From CAVWQV01 sp963757115 (GTDB lineage Bacteria > Pseudomonadota > Alphaproteobacteria > Acetobacterales > Acetobacteraceae): 64,000 bases of DNA. The stretch spans positions 372,001 through 436,000 of the forward strand of contig CAVWQV010000006.1 of the NCBI GenBank assembly GCA_963757115.1, read 5' to 3'. The translations under genes and the position numbers were made by a program. Positions 17,768 through 26,244 of this stretch are shown piece after piece (the stretch's first letter is position 1; each line of letters begins with the position of its first letter). The notes beneath the pieces were generated by a model that was not told the DNA's origin, ran no database searches, and saw only the letters and a list, made by a program, of their open reading frames with translations.

Positions 17768-19068
17768 CCGCGGTCCGGCGCCTGACCGTGTTGGCGCTTG
17801 CGGCGCTGTTGCTGCCGCTGGCGGGTCGGGCAGCGGAGACGCGCACCGGGCCGGCCGCCTTTGGCGATTGGAGCACCGACGCCCCGGGCGTCGTACGCCG
17901 GATCACGGCCGACGATTTGCCTTCACCGGGAGCCACGCGATCGGCGTCGAACACCCCATCGGTCGTCGCGCGCTCCGGTTCCGCGCTGCCTCGCGTGCCT
18001 CCGGGGTTTCGCGCGGAACTGGTCGCGTCCGGCTTGAACATGCCGCGCGTGCTCAGGACGGCGCCTAACGGCGATGTGTTTCTGGCCGAAAGCGGGGCGG
18101 GGCGGATCCGTATCCTGCGGCCGGGCGTGGCCCCTCTGGTGTTCGCCGACGGGCTTTCGCTGCCATATGGGATCGCGTTTTGGCCAGCCGGCTCCGCGCC
18201 GCGCTTCGTCTACGTCGCCGAGAGCGGGCGCGTGCTGCGTTTTCCGTACCGGGCGGGCGATACGCAGGCACGCGGGCCGGCCGAGGTCGTCGTGCCCAGC
18301 TTACCCACGGGCGGGCACTGGACACGCGATCTCGCCTTCTCCCCGGATGGATCGCGCTTGTTCATCGCGGTCGGTTCGGAAACCAACCTGGGGGACATGA
18401 GTGCGCGTCCTCCGGCCGGCTTCCTGGCCGCCCACGCGTCCGGCGCCGCCTGGGGCGCGGAGGAGGGCCGGGCGGCGGTGCTGGTGGCCAAGCCGGATGG
18501 CAGCGACCTGCGGATTTTCGCAGCCGGGCTCCGCAACTGCTCCGGCGAGGCGGTCGAACCGCGCACCGGCGCGCTTTGGTGCGTCGTGAACGAGCGCGAT
18601 GGGTTGGGCAACAATCTTCCGCCCGATTACGCTACGGCAGTGCACCAAGGCGCGTTCTATGGCTGGCCCTGGTATTACATCGGCGGCCACGAAGATACGC
18701 GGGTCGCCAGCCGGCGCCCCGATCTCGCCGGATCTGTCACAGTGCCGGACGTCCTGATCCAGCCGCATTCGGCTCCGCTCGGCATCACCTTCTACGACGC
18801 GGGGCAGTTCCCTCCTGACTATCGCGGGGACGCCTTCGTGGCGCTGCACGGCTCCTGGAACCGGGGCCAGCGTACCGGCTACAAGGTGGTCCGGCTGCGC
18901 TTCCGGGACGGACGCCCGACCGGCGAGTACGAGGATTTCCTGACCGGATTCGTCATCTCGGATGACGCCGTGTGGGGCCGCCCCGTGGGGCTGGCCGTGG
19001 ATCGGGACGGTGCTCTCCTGGTGAGCGAGGACGCCAACGGGACGGTGTGGCGCATCATGCGTGAATAG
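17758..19068 (+). CDS. PQQ-dependent sugar dehydrogenase-like (glucose/sorbosone dehydrogenase) beta-propeller protein
   Basis: A 436-residue exported protein with signal peptide VLALAALLLPLAGRAAE (cleavage near residue 26). Propeller repeats follow: GFRAELVASGLNMPRVLRTA, LPYGIAFWPAG, HWTRDLAFSPDGSRLFIAVG and GAFYGWPWYYIGGHED. This is the L-sorbosone/soluble glucose dehydrogenase fold; related enzymes oxidise aldoses in the periplasm using PQQ. Whether this one binds PQQ cannot be seen. The overlap with the TPR gene suggests a shared operon. Confidence 0.82.
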   Translation: MALTAVRRLTVLALAALLLPLAGRAAETRTGPAAFGDWSTDAPGVVRRITADDLPSPGATRSASNTPSVVARSGSALPRVPPGFRAELVASGLNMPRVLRTAPNGDVFLAESGAGRIRILRPGVAPLVFADGLSLPYGIAFWPAGSAPRFVYVAESGRVLRFPYRAGDTQARGPAEVVVPSLPTGGHWTRDLAFSPDGSRLFIAVGSETNLGDMSARPPAGFLAAHASGAAWGAEEGRAAVLVAKPDGSDLRIFAAGLRNCSGEAVEPRTGALWCVVNERDGLGNNLPPDYATAVHQGAFYGWPWYYIGGHEDTRVASRRPDLAGSVTVPDVLIQPHSAPLGITFYDAGQFPPDYRGDAFVALHGSWNRGQRTGYKVVRLRFRDGRPTGEYEDFLTGFVISDDAVWGRPVGLAVDRDGALLVSEDANGTVWRIMRE

Positions 19069-19077
19069 GGGGACGCC

Positions 19078-19355
19078 GTGGTTGAAATCAGTCGACCCAG
19101 GGGGCGGCCACCCGCGCTCGCCTGCGATTGCCACTTCCATATCTTCGGGCCGTACATGCCGGCCCGAGTGTGCGCGCCGTGATCGCTGCCGCGCCCGATC
19201 GCTGCGTATGGGGAACTGACTGGCCGCACCCGCGCATCGATCCCGTGCCGGATGCGGGAGCGCTGCTCGATCAGTTGTTCGACTGGGTGCCGGATGCCGA
19301 CACGCAGCGCAAGGTGCTGGCCGACAACCCGGCCCGCCTATATGGGTTCAGCTGA
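19078..19355 (+). pseudogene. Amidohydrolase-2 family remnant with internal deletion
   Basis: The first 25 codons from GTG encode ACDCHFHIFGPYMP, the metal-binding N-terminal strand of amidohydrolases. The frame then stops, and in another frame the sequence resumes as VIAAAPDRCVWGTDWPHPR with LADNPARLYGFS at the end, the C-terminal strand with the catalytic Asp. A normal member has about 280-300 residues, so the central ~190 residues are missing, with the junction near 19165-19175. This is a true deletion rather than a one-base error. It lies 9 nt after the sugar dehydrogenase gene and may once have shared its operon. Confidence 0.75.
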
Positions 19356-19432
19356 TCGAACGCGAACCGCAAGGATGCGCTCCTCCTCTGAGGCGTGCTA
19401 AACCAGCGGTTGACGTTCGTGCCGGAAATTCG

Positions 19433-20237
19433 ATGCTGATTTGCCAACTGACCGATTTGCACATCTGCGCGCCGGGCCGCCTTGCCTTCGGATCAATCGA
19501 CACGAACGCCATGGCGGAGCGCGCGTTCGCCGCTGTCGCCGCGTTTGAGCCGGTTCCGCATGCGGTGCTGGTGACCGGGGACATTGCCAATCGCGGCGAG
19601 GAGGCGGAGTACCAAGTGTTTCTGGCGATGGTGCGCCGGCACTTGACGGTTCCGGTCTATGTCATTCCGGGCAATCACGACCAGCGCGAACCGCTCCGCC
19701 GCGTGCTGAGCCAACTTCCCGGTCTCGGACAAGGAACGGGCTTTATCCAATACGTAGTGGATGACCAGTCGCTCCGGCTCGTGATGCTCGACACGCTGGT
19801 TCCCGGCAGCAATCACGGTGAGCTTTGCGCCGCACGGCTGGACTTCCTCGACCGGACGCTGCTTGCCGAGCCGCTCCGGCCGACTCTAATCGCCATGCAT
19901 CACCCGCCATTCGAGTGCGGGATCGGCTTCATGGATCGCGACAATCTGCACGACGGCGATAAGTTTCGTGCGGTCCTGGCGCGGCATCCGCAGGTGATAC
20001 GCGTCCTTTGCGGGCACGTGCATCGGACTGTGATGGGGCGGGTCGGCGATGTGCCCGCGATCACGGCTCCCTCACCCTGCCATCAAATGGCGTTGCTGCT
20101 CGAACTCGGACCTTCCGGGCGCGTTCGTGCTGGATCCACCCGCGTTCGCGGTGCATCGCTGGTCGGCGACTGACGGCCTGGCGTCGCACGTTGCTTTCGT
20201 CGGCCCGTCGCCCGGACCGTTCCCGTTCTCCGGATAA
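19433..20237 (+). CDS. Class III cyclic-nucleotide phosphodiesterase-like metallophosphoesterase, CpdA type (frameshifted near end)
   Basis: A calcineurin-like phosphoesterase with all metal motifs: QLTDLHICAPG (DxH), LVTGDIANRG (GD), VIPGNHDQR (GNHD), AMHHPPFECG (His) and VLCGHVHRT (GHxH). The overall pattern resembles CpdA, which hydrolyses cAMP. After SPCHQMALLLEL the frame breaks at about 20105-20118. Dropping one G there gives ELDLPGAFVLDPPAFAVHRW and an end at PSPGPFPFSG, the family's usual C-terminus. The repaired length is 267 residues. Confidence 0.85.
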
Positions 20238-20303
20238 AAACTGGCGTGTGCGGTTGTCGCGACTTTGTCCGGCCCTTTAGAACGCCGGGAGAAAGGGACG
20301 TGC

Positions 20304-20639
20304 ATGGACGCCATCGAACAACGTATCCGGGAATGCGCCTATCTCCTGTGGGAAGCCGAGGGCCGCCAAGAGGGGCGGGAACTCGCATACTGGGAGCGAG
20401 CCCGCCTTTTGGTCGAAACGGGACAGGAGCAAGCGACCTCCAAGGCAGAGGCCCATGCACCGCCCGAACGTGCCGCGAAGGCTGCGAAAAAGGGCGGCAA
20501 GAAAAATGGCAAGAAAGTCGGCAAGAACGGGCAAGAGCCGGGCGCGGAACCGAAGCCAACCCGGATGGCGGCGTCCAAGCCGGTGCAGCGGAGCGGGTCG
20601 CGACCGTCGCTGACCGCTTCGGCGGCTACTTCGGAGTAA
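20304..20639 (+). CDS. DUF2934 domain protein with basic tail
   Basis: A 111-residue protein. The first ~40 residues (IEQRIRECAYLLWEAEGRQE and ELAYWERARLLVE) are the DUF2934 domain, a short helical pair of unknown function common in alphaproteobacteria. The rest is a Lys/Ala-rich low-complexity tail (AAKKGGKKNGKKVGKNG) that could bind nucleic acid or be disordered. Start after GGAGAAAGGGACG. It overlaps the convergent secreted Pro-rich gene by 14 nt. Confidence 0.8.
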   Translation: MDAIEQRIRECAYLLWEAEGRQEGRELAYWERARLLVETGQEQATSKAEAHAPPERAAKAAKKGGKKNGKKVGKNGQEPGAEPKPTRMAASKPVQRSGSRPSLTASAATSE

Positions 20640-20961
20640 CCCGGGGATTGCCGCCGGGCGTGCCCGGCGGTGGCACGACAGGGGTAGGGAACACCTCGCT
20701 CTTGGGAGTTCCGCGGTTCATTCCGGGGTCCACGGTCGTCGGCGGCCGGATCACGCCGCGGTTCGACGGCTGCGAACTCGCTGGGGGAGGGATTGTCGGT
20801 CCGGTTTCCCCGGTCTTCGGCGGCAGTGGTGCTGGGGGTGGCGTGTCGGCGGCCATGGCTTGCACCGCCAGCAACAAAAGCGCGGTTGCCACGAGTGGCC
20901 CAAGCCAATCCGGGGGAGGCCGCCGCCTTCTTGCGAGCGCCCGTGCGCGAGCGTTTCTCAT
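20626..20961 (-). CDS. Secreted proline-rich small protein, unknown function
   Basis: A 111-residue ORF with an Arg-rich start, a hydrophobic helix LGPLVATALLLLAVQAMA acting as signal peptide (cleavage near residue 38), and a low-complexity Pro/Thr/Gly tail (TPPPAPLPPKTGETGPTIPP). Its start overlaps the egtD stop by 4 nt, suggesting co-transcription with egtBD. No family recognised. Confidence 0.5.
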   Translation of the reverse strand: MRNARARALARRRRPPPDWLGPLVATALLLLAVQAMAADTPPPAPLPPKTGETGPTIPPPASSQPSNRGVIRPPTTVDPGMNRGTPKSEVFPTPVVPPPGTPGGNPRVTPK

Positions 20962-21908
20962 GCCGTCCCCGCCCTCAGCAGATGGATGGAAAACAAAGCG
21001 TCGTCATCGGTCCACAGTTGCATTGGGAGCCAACCGGCTTCACGCGCCAAGGTGACAAAGCGCTCGGGCGTGTGCTTGTAGCTGTTTTCGGTGTGGATCG
21101 TTTCGCCTTCGGCGAACGCGATCAACCGATCCGCGACACGGACGGTCTGCGGCGTGTGGCTCACCAGGTGCATCTCGATCCGGCTTTCGCGATCGTTCCA
21201 CAGGGCGCGGTGGCCGAAGCTGGCCGGATCGAAGTCCGCGCCGGCCTCCCGGTTGAGGCGCAGCAGGACGTTGCGGTTGAAGGCCGCCGTGATGCCGCTC
21301 GCGTCGTCGTAGGCCGGGAGCAGGATCGACGGATCCTTCCGGACATCGACGCCGACCAGCAGCATCGCACCCGTTCCGAGCGTTTCGCGCGCGCGGCCGA
21401 GAAAGCGGACGGCGACCGCCGGCTCGAGATTGCCAATCGTGGAACCTGGGAAGAAGCCCAGCCGGGGCATCCGGTCGACGAGAGAGGGCAAGCGGAACGG
21501 CGCGAGGAAGTCGCCGACAATCGGGTGGATTACGAGTCTGGGAAACTGCCGCGCGAGGCGGGACTTGCTTTCCGCCAACACTCCCTCGGCGACGTCGATG
21601 GGCAGATAGGCGGCGGGGTCGCGTAGCGCTCCGAGCAGGATCGCCGCCTTCACCTCGCTTCCGGCGCCATACTCGACCACGGCCGCGCCGGCCGGCGCGC
21701 GGACACCGACGCTCGGCGCCACGTTCCGCAGCAGCGCGAGTTCCGTGCGCGTCAGGTAGTATTCGGGCAGCTCGGTGATCAGGCCGAACAAGCGGGAGCC
21801 TTCGGCATCGTAGAACAGCTTGGCCGGAAGCGTCTTGCGGGGCGCAAGAAGCCCTGCAAGCGCATCCTTCGCCACGTCCGGACGTGGAACCTCGCCGCCG
21901 TCTGGCAT
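20958..21908 (-). CDS. egtD: EgtD, L-histidine N-alpha-methyltransferase (ergothioneine synthesis)
   Basis: A 316-residue SAM-dependent methyltransferase that makes hercynine from histidine, the first step of ergothioneine synthesis. Diagnostic blocks are LPAKLFYDAEGSRLFGLITE, LPEYYLTRTELALLRN, VVEYGAGSEVKAAIL, LGFFPGSTIGNLEP and IHTENSYKHTPERFVTLARE (imidazole-site region). ATG preceded by GGAGGAAGTG is preferred to the GTG one codon earlier. It is downstream of egtB on the same strand with a 51-nt gap. Confidence 0.93.
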   Translation of the reverse strand: MPDGGEVPRPDVAKDALAGLLAPRKTLPAKLFYDAEGSRLFGLITELPEYYLTRTELALLRNVAPSVGVRAPAGAAVVEYGAGSEVKAAILLGALRDPAAYLPIDVAEGVLAESKSRLARQFPRLVIHPIVGDFLAPFRLPSLVDRMPRLGFFPGSTIGNLEPAVAVRFLGRARETLGTGAMLLVGVDVRKDPSILLPAYDDASGITAAFNRNVLLRLNREAGADFDPASFGHRALWNDRESRIEMHLVSHTPQTVRVADRLIAFAEGETIHTENSYKHTPERFVTLAREAGWLPMQLWTDDDALFSIHLLRAGTA

Positions 21909-21959
21909 CACTTCCTCCGATTTTGGTAGCGTCCGTTCAGCCGCGCGCCCGCGCGTCGT

Positions 21960-23171
21960 TCAGGCGTCTTGCGCGAGGCGCAGTCCGCTGAACTGCCAGC
22001 GCCGGTCGGGGTAGAAGAAGTTGCGGTAGGTCGGGCGCGCGTGCCCGGGCGGGGTCGCGGCCGAGCTGCCGCGAAGCGTCATCTGGTTGACCATGAACTT
22101 GCCGTTGTATTCGCCGATCGCACCTTCGGCCGGGCGGAAGCCGGGGTAGGCGATGTAGGGGCTAGCGGTCCATTGCCAGACATGGCCCTGGCACTCGCGC
22201 ATTCTCGGATCGGCGCTGGCGACTTCCCACTCGGCTTCCGTCGGCAGGCGGGCGCCCGCCCAGCGTGCGAACGCGTCGGCTTCGTACCAGCTCACATGCC
22301 GGACTGGAGCGTCGGGATCGAGAGGGGCGAGGCCACCGGGCCCGAATTGCAGCCAACCGCCGTCCTCGCGTCGCCAGTAGAGCGGCGCCCCCCATCCTTC
22401 CGCCTGGACCACCGACCAGCCATCCGACATCCACAACGACACGGTGCGGTAGCCGCCATCCTCGATGAAGCGAAGGAAGTCGCCGTTGCGCACCAGCCGG
22501 TCGGCTAGGCGGTAGGGCTGCAGCAGCACTTGGTGCGCCGGTCCCTCGTTGTCGAAGGCAAAGCCTTGGCTCCCATGACCGACCTCGACGATGCCTCCCG
22601 CGAAATCGAGCATCCGGGTGGGACCGGTGGCGCCGGGCGGCTCGCGCCAGCCGGGCAGGACGGCGGGCGCCAGGGGGTTTTGCGCGAACAGATGCAGCGC
22701 ATCGGTCAACAGCAGCTCCTGGTGCTGCTGCTCGTGCTGCGTCCCGAGCTCGACAAGCAATTCGACCGCCGGCGATGGGTCCGCCAGCAGACCGGCGACC
22801 GCCGCGTCCACATGCTGGCGATAGGCGGTCACCGCGCGGGTGGACGGGCGGGTCAGCAATCCCCGGCTCGGCCTCGGGTGCCGGGCGCCGACGGCCTCGT
22901 AGTAGGAGTTGAAGAGATACCGGAAGGCAGGGTCGAACGATCTATACGCGGCCCGATGCGGCCGGAGGACGAACTCCTCGAAAAACCAGCTGGTGTGCGC
23001 CCGATGCCATTTTGCCGGACTAGCGTCGGGCATCGACTGCACGCACTGGTCCTCGTCGGTCAGTGCTGCAACTAGCCGTTCGGTGTGATCGCGGACGGAT
23101 TGGAAAGCCGGCGTTCTCGGGCCTGGCTCGCCAGCCGGTCGGGCCGGAGCGGCCCCGGCCATCTGATCCAT
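21960..23171 (-). CDS. egtB: EgtB, hercynine oxygenase / ergothioneine biosynthesis sulfoxide synthase
   Basis: A 403-residue non-haem iron enzyme that joins a thiol donor (gamma-Glu-Cys or Cys) to hercynine. The DinB-like N-terminal domain supplies the iron His residues: WHRAHTSWFFEEF and GTQHEQQHQELLL. The formylglycine-generating-enzyme-like C-terminal domain follows, with VRHVSWYEADAFARWAGARL, PTEAEWE and MTLRGSSAATP. I chose MDQMAGAAPARPAGEPG as the start because the further upstream extension has no family similarity. With egtD it forms the core ergothioneine pathway; no egtC or egtE is adjacent. Confidence 0.93.
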   Translation of the reverse strand: MDQMAGAAPARPAGEPGPRTPAFQSVRDHTERLVAALTDEDQCVQSMPDASPAKWHRAHTSWFFEEFVLRPHRAAYRSFDPAFRYLFNSYYEAVGARHPRPSRGLLTRPSTRAVTAYRQHVDAAVAGLLADPSPAVELLVELGTQHEQQHQELLLTDALHLFAQNPLAPAVLPGWREPPGATGPTRMLDFAGGIVEVGHGSQGFAFDNEGPAHQVLLQPYRLADRLVRNGDFLRFIEDGGYRTVSLWMSDGWSVVQAEGWGAPLYWRREDGGWLQFGPGGLAPLDPDAPVRHVSWYEADAFARWAGARLPTEAEWEVASADPRMRECQGHVWQWTASPYIAYPGFRPAEGAIGEYNGKFMVNQMTLRGSSAATPPGHARPTYRNFFYPDRRWQFSGLRLAQDA

Positions 23172-23358
23172 CCTCTTCGCTCTCCGCTGCGTGACGTTTG
23201 TAAGACCCGCCGCACAAAACAGTTCCGCGAAGCGACGCTCGTGGCAAGGGCGAATTGAGAGTGGCGCATTCTCCGTTGCTCGGGTGCGACAAGCTGCGGG
23301 ATGGACTTGTCGACCCATGGGCTTGAATTTGCGGGTAACCCCGCTAGCCTCCGCGGTC

Positions 23359-23751
23359 ATGTCGCGCGGCCGTCAGTCATCACCAAACGCGCGCCGCTGG
23401 ATCGGGGGACTGTTGCTCGCGCTGGTGGCGCTCGCCGCCAGGATCGGAGCGGCCGCGGCCATCCCAGGGCCCGACCCGGTTGCGACCACCCTGTCCGCTG
23501 GCGTGATCTGCCACGGCGGGACCGCGCCCACGGACGATTTGCCGCGCCCGTCCCCAGCCCACTCGGACTGCGCCATTTGTCCGTTGTGCGCCGCGGTTGG
23601 CGGGTCCGCGTTGCTGCTTGGCTTTGGCCCGCGCATGCCCGTGCCGGCCGCCGCCGGGCGGTGGCGCCCCAGCCCGGCGCGGCCAGCAACGGCCGATCCC
23701 GTCCGGAAGCTTGCCTCCGCCCAGCCGAGGGGTCCGCCCGTCTCCGCCTGA
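23359..23751 (+). CDS. DUF2946 family protein, copper-gene associated
   Basis: An about 130-residue exported or membrane-anchored protein. The hydrophobic segment WIGGLLLALVALAARIGAAA is followed by SAGVICHGG and the cluster SDCAICPLCAAVG, the DUF2946 signature with Cys pairs likely to bind metal. Genes of this family often precede copper chaperone genes, as here. The start is uncertain: ATG at 23359 (MSRGRQSS) has a poor ribosome site and an in-frame ATG lies 14 codons upstream. Confidence 0.7.
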   Translation: MSRGRQSSPNARRWIGGLLLALVALAARIGAAAAIPGPDPVATTLSAGVICHGGTAPTDDLPRPSPAHSDCAICPLCAAVGGSALLLGFGPRMPVPAAAGRWRPSPARPATADPVRKLASAQPRGPPVSA

Positions 23752-23815
23752 CCGATCGACCCCTATGCAGGGATCACCTGCCTCCCAAGAGGTCTCGGAT
23801 CAGAGGAGAGTTCCA

Positions 23816-24792
23816 GTGCGATACTGGCATGCGTTCATTGCCTCGGCCTGCGCCGGGGTGCTTGCTCCGGAGGCCGCGCTCGGGTCACGCCGACTGCGGG
23901 GACCGGCTTGTTTCCCGTGACCCTTACGATCGACGACCCTGGGGTGGCGGACGAGGCGTCTTTGCCGACGTTTACCTACCAGCGCAGCGGGGCCGAGGGC
24001 GGCCCCGGTCCCGTTCACACGTACGACTTCAGCTTTGAATATGACAAGCGGATCACCGACAACTTCGGCTTCGGGATTAACGACGGCTACACGGTGCAGC
24101 ACACCGAAAACGACAAGACCAGAACCGGCTTCCAGAACCTATCTGTCACCGCCAAGTACCAGGACTGCTTCAGCCCCGAGCACGAGTTCATGGTCTCGGT
24201 CGGCTTGGTGCGGGCATTCGGTCGAACGGGCACCGAACATGTCGGCGCCAGCCAGTTCGGAGCGACTACCCCTACCTTGTATTTCGGCAAGGGTTTCGGT
24301 GACCTTCCTGTCCCGTATCTGCAGCCTTTCGCCATCACGGGCGAGTTCAGCTACGCCTTCGCCGACAAGGCGCTCAAGACCAGTACAACGACTGACCCCG
24401 ATACCGGCGTGCTTTCGACCGCGGACAACCGGGGCGACGCCAACCTTTGGTCGGCCGGGATCTCGCTCCAGTACAGCCTTCCCTACCTGCAGGCCCAAGT
24501 GAAGGATCTCGGGCTGCCCCACTTTGTTAGCCAGTTGACACCCCTGGTCGAGCTAACCTGGACGTCGCCCGGGAGTTCGCCAAGCAACCAAGGCACCACA
24601 TGGCAAGTGGCGCCTGGCGTCATCTACTCGGCGTCAAGCTATCAGGTGGGAGTTGAGTTGCTCATCCCGCTCAACAAGACGACCGGCACCAATGTCGGAG
24701 TTATCGCGCAGTTGCACCTGTTCCTCGATGACCTGCTGGGCAATACCGTGTTCGGCCGCCCGATCTTCCCCTCGGGAGGGACGCAGCCATGA
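23816..24792 (+). CDS. Predicted outer-membrane beta-barrel protein of copper cluster (frameshifted near start)
   Basis: A beta-rich exported protein. A GTG start behind AGAGGAGAG opens a signal peptide VRYWHAFIASACAGVLAPE. A one-base deletion near 23880-23890 then moves the frame, after which TAGTGLFPVTLTIDDPGVAD continues. The rest alternates aromatic and polar residues as in barrel strands (DFSFEYDKRITDNFGFGIND, HEFMVSVGLVRAFG, YQVGVELLIPLN), ending near VFGRPIFPSGG. Similar proteins are annotated as transporters or phenol-degradation meta-pathway proteins. Its stop overlaps the SCO start, tying it to copper handling. Confidence 0.65.
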
Positions 24793-25388
24793 CCCCGGCC
24801 AGGCGCCGACGGCTGCCGGGCTACACGCTCGTCGGGGCGGCACTCGCGGCCGTGCTCCTGATCGCCGGGATCACGCTCTGGGGGAATGTTGGGGGTGTGC
24901 CGTCGATCGGCGGCCCGTTTCACCTCACCGATGGCGACGGTCGGCAAGTGACCGATCGGGACTTTCGCGGGCGCTGGATGCTGATCTACTTCGGCTACAC
25001 GTTTTGCCCGGACGTCTGCCCCACGACGCTGAACCAGGTTGCTGAGGCCATGGACCTGCTGGGCGCGAAGGCCGACCGGCTCCAGCCAGTGTTCATCTCC
25101 GTCGATCCCGGTCGCGATACGCCGTCGGTGGTCAAGCAATATGCGCTCGCCTTCTCCCCGAAGCTCATCGGCCTTACCGGCTCGCCCGAGGAGATCGCGA
25201 CGGTCGCGCGCGAGTATCGGGTGTACTACGCGGTCCACCGGACGGGCGATAAGCCGGGCGACTACACGGTCGACCACAGCTCCATCCTCTATCTCATTGA
25301 TCCTGAAGGCCGCTTCGTCGCCCCGATCCGGGCTGACAGTTCCGGCAAAGAGATGGCTGAAGTGCTGTCCCGGTATCTCCAATCCTGA
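24789..25388 (+). CDS. SCO1/SenC family copper chaperone
   Basis: A 199-residue thioredoxin-fold protein anchored by a single N-terminal helix (GYTLVGAALAAVLLIAGITL, about residues 11-30). The copper-binding site is the CxxxC of GYTFCPDVCPTT plus the His of TVDHSSILYLID. SCO proteins deliver or reduce Cu for the CuA site of cytochrome oxidase. It is translationally coupled to the outer-membrane gene upstream and followed 11 nt later by PCuAC, its known partner in CuA assembly. Confidence 0.93.
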   Translation: MTPARRRRLPGYTLVGAALAAVLLIAGITLWGNVGGVPSIGGPFHLTDGDGRQVTDRDFRGRWMLIYFGYTFCPDVCPTTLNQVAEAMDLLGAKADRLQPVFISVDPGRDTPSVVKQYALAFSPKLIGLTGSPEEIATVAREYRVYYAVHRTGDKPGDYTVDHSSILYLIDPEGRFVAPIRADSSGKEMAEVLSRYLQS

Positions 25389-25399
25389 GGAACACGAAG

Positions 25400-25870
25400 A
25401 TGTCGAAGTGGTTTGTCCTCGCACTTCTGCTAGGAATCGGGAGCGCCGCGCGCGCCGACGAAGGCCCCATCCGGGTTGAACATGCCTGGTCGCGCGCCGC
25501 CGCCCAAGGGCGGCCGGGCGTGCTCTACATGACGGTGACCGATGCCGGCGCTCCCGATCAACTGACGGGCGTCGACACGCCGGTGGCCGCCAAGGCCGAA
25601 CTGCATGAAAGCTCGAACGAGGGCGGGGTGATGAAGATGCGGCCCGTCGCCGCCATCCCGGTCAGCCCCCGGGAACCCGCCGTGCTTAAGCCGGGCGGCT
25701 ATCACGTGATGCTGCTCGGGCTGCGCAAGGAACTCCGGGAGGGCGATACGTTCCCGATTACGCTCCATTTTGCCTCGGCCAGTCCGGTGACGGCCACGGC
25801 GGAGGTGGCGCGGGCAGGCGCCGCGTCGCCGGATGAGATGGTCCACGATCATGGTGAGATGCATCATTGA
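25400..25870 (+). CDS. PCuAC family periplasmic copper chaperone
   Basis: A 156-residue periplasmic protein with signal peptide LALLLGIGSAARAD (cleavage near residue 20). The copper ligands are in LHESSNEGGVMKMR (H and M) and GGYHVMLLGL (HxM), spaced as in PCuAC/DUF461. A His-rich tail (VHDHGEMHH) may add metal capacity. It follows SCO and overlaps the next gene by one base. Confidence 0.92.
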   Translation: MSKWFVLALLLGIGSAARADEGPIRVEHAWSRAAAQGRPGVLYMTVTDAGAPDQLTGVDTPVAAKAELHESSNEGGVMKMRPVAAIPVSPREPAVLKPGGYHVMLLGLRKELREGDTFPITLHFASASPVTATAEVARAGAASPDEMVHDHGEMHH

Positions 25871-26244
25871 TGCTGGCTGCAATCTTTGCTCGCACTGCGT
25901 GCCTGGTTCCGCTCCTTGTCGCTGCGTGCGCCGTCCGGCACCCGCCGCCACCAGCACCGGCCTCCGTGACTGCCCCGATCGACGGCGCCTACAAGGGCCT
26001 TGCCACCGGTTCCTGTGGCGCGAGTGAGGCGAGGGCGGTCGTGCGGGACGGTCACCTCACCCTCTCGGTCGAGGCAGGCCCCGATCTGCAGGGCACCGCC
26101 CAACCGGGCGGCGTCCTGCGCGCGGCGGCATCCGGCGACGAGGGCGGCGACGTCACCTTCGCGGGCAGAATCGACGGCACGGAGCTTCGTGGCGGAAGCT
26201 ACAATGGGCGCTGCGCTTTCGCGTTTGCCCTGAACCGGGCGTGA
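25870..26244 (+). CDS. Small lipoprotein, copper-cluster neighbour, unknown function
   Basis: A 124-residue predicted lipoprotein: signal and lipobox in ACLVPLLVAACAVR, with the acylated Cys near residue 20. The mature part is a small beta-rich domain, DGAYKGLATGSCGASEARAV and then TFAGRIDGTELRGG and NGRCAFAFALNR, with two Cys that may pair. The start codon overlaps the PCuAC stop (TGATG). Its end abuts the convergent BrkB gene exactly once that gene's frame is repaired. Confidence 0.7.
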   Translation: MLAAIFARTACLVPLLVAACAVRHPPPPAPASVTAPIDGAYKGLATGSCGASEARAVVRDGHLTLSVEAGPDLQGTAQPGGVLRAAASGDEGGDVTFAGRIDGTELRGGSYNGRCAFAFALNRA

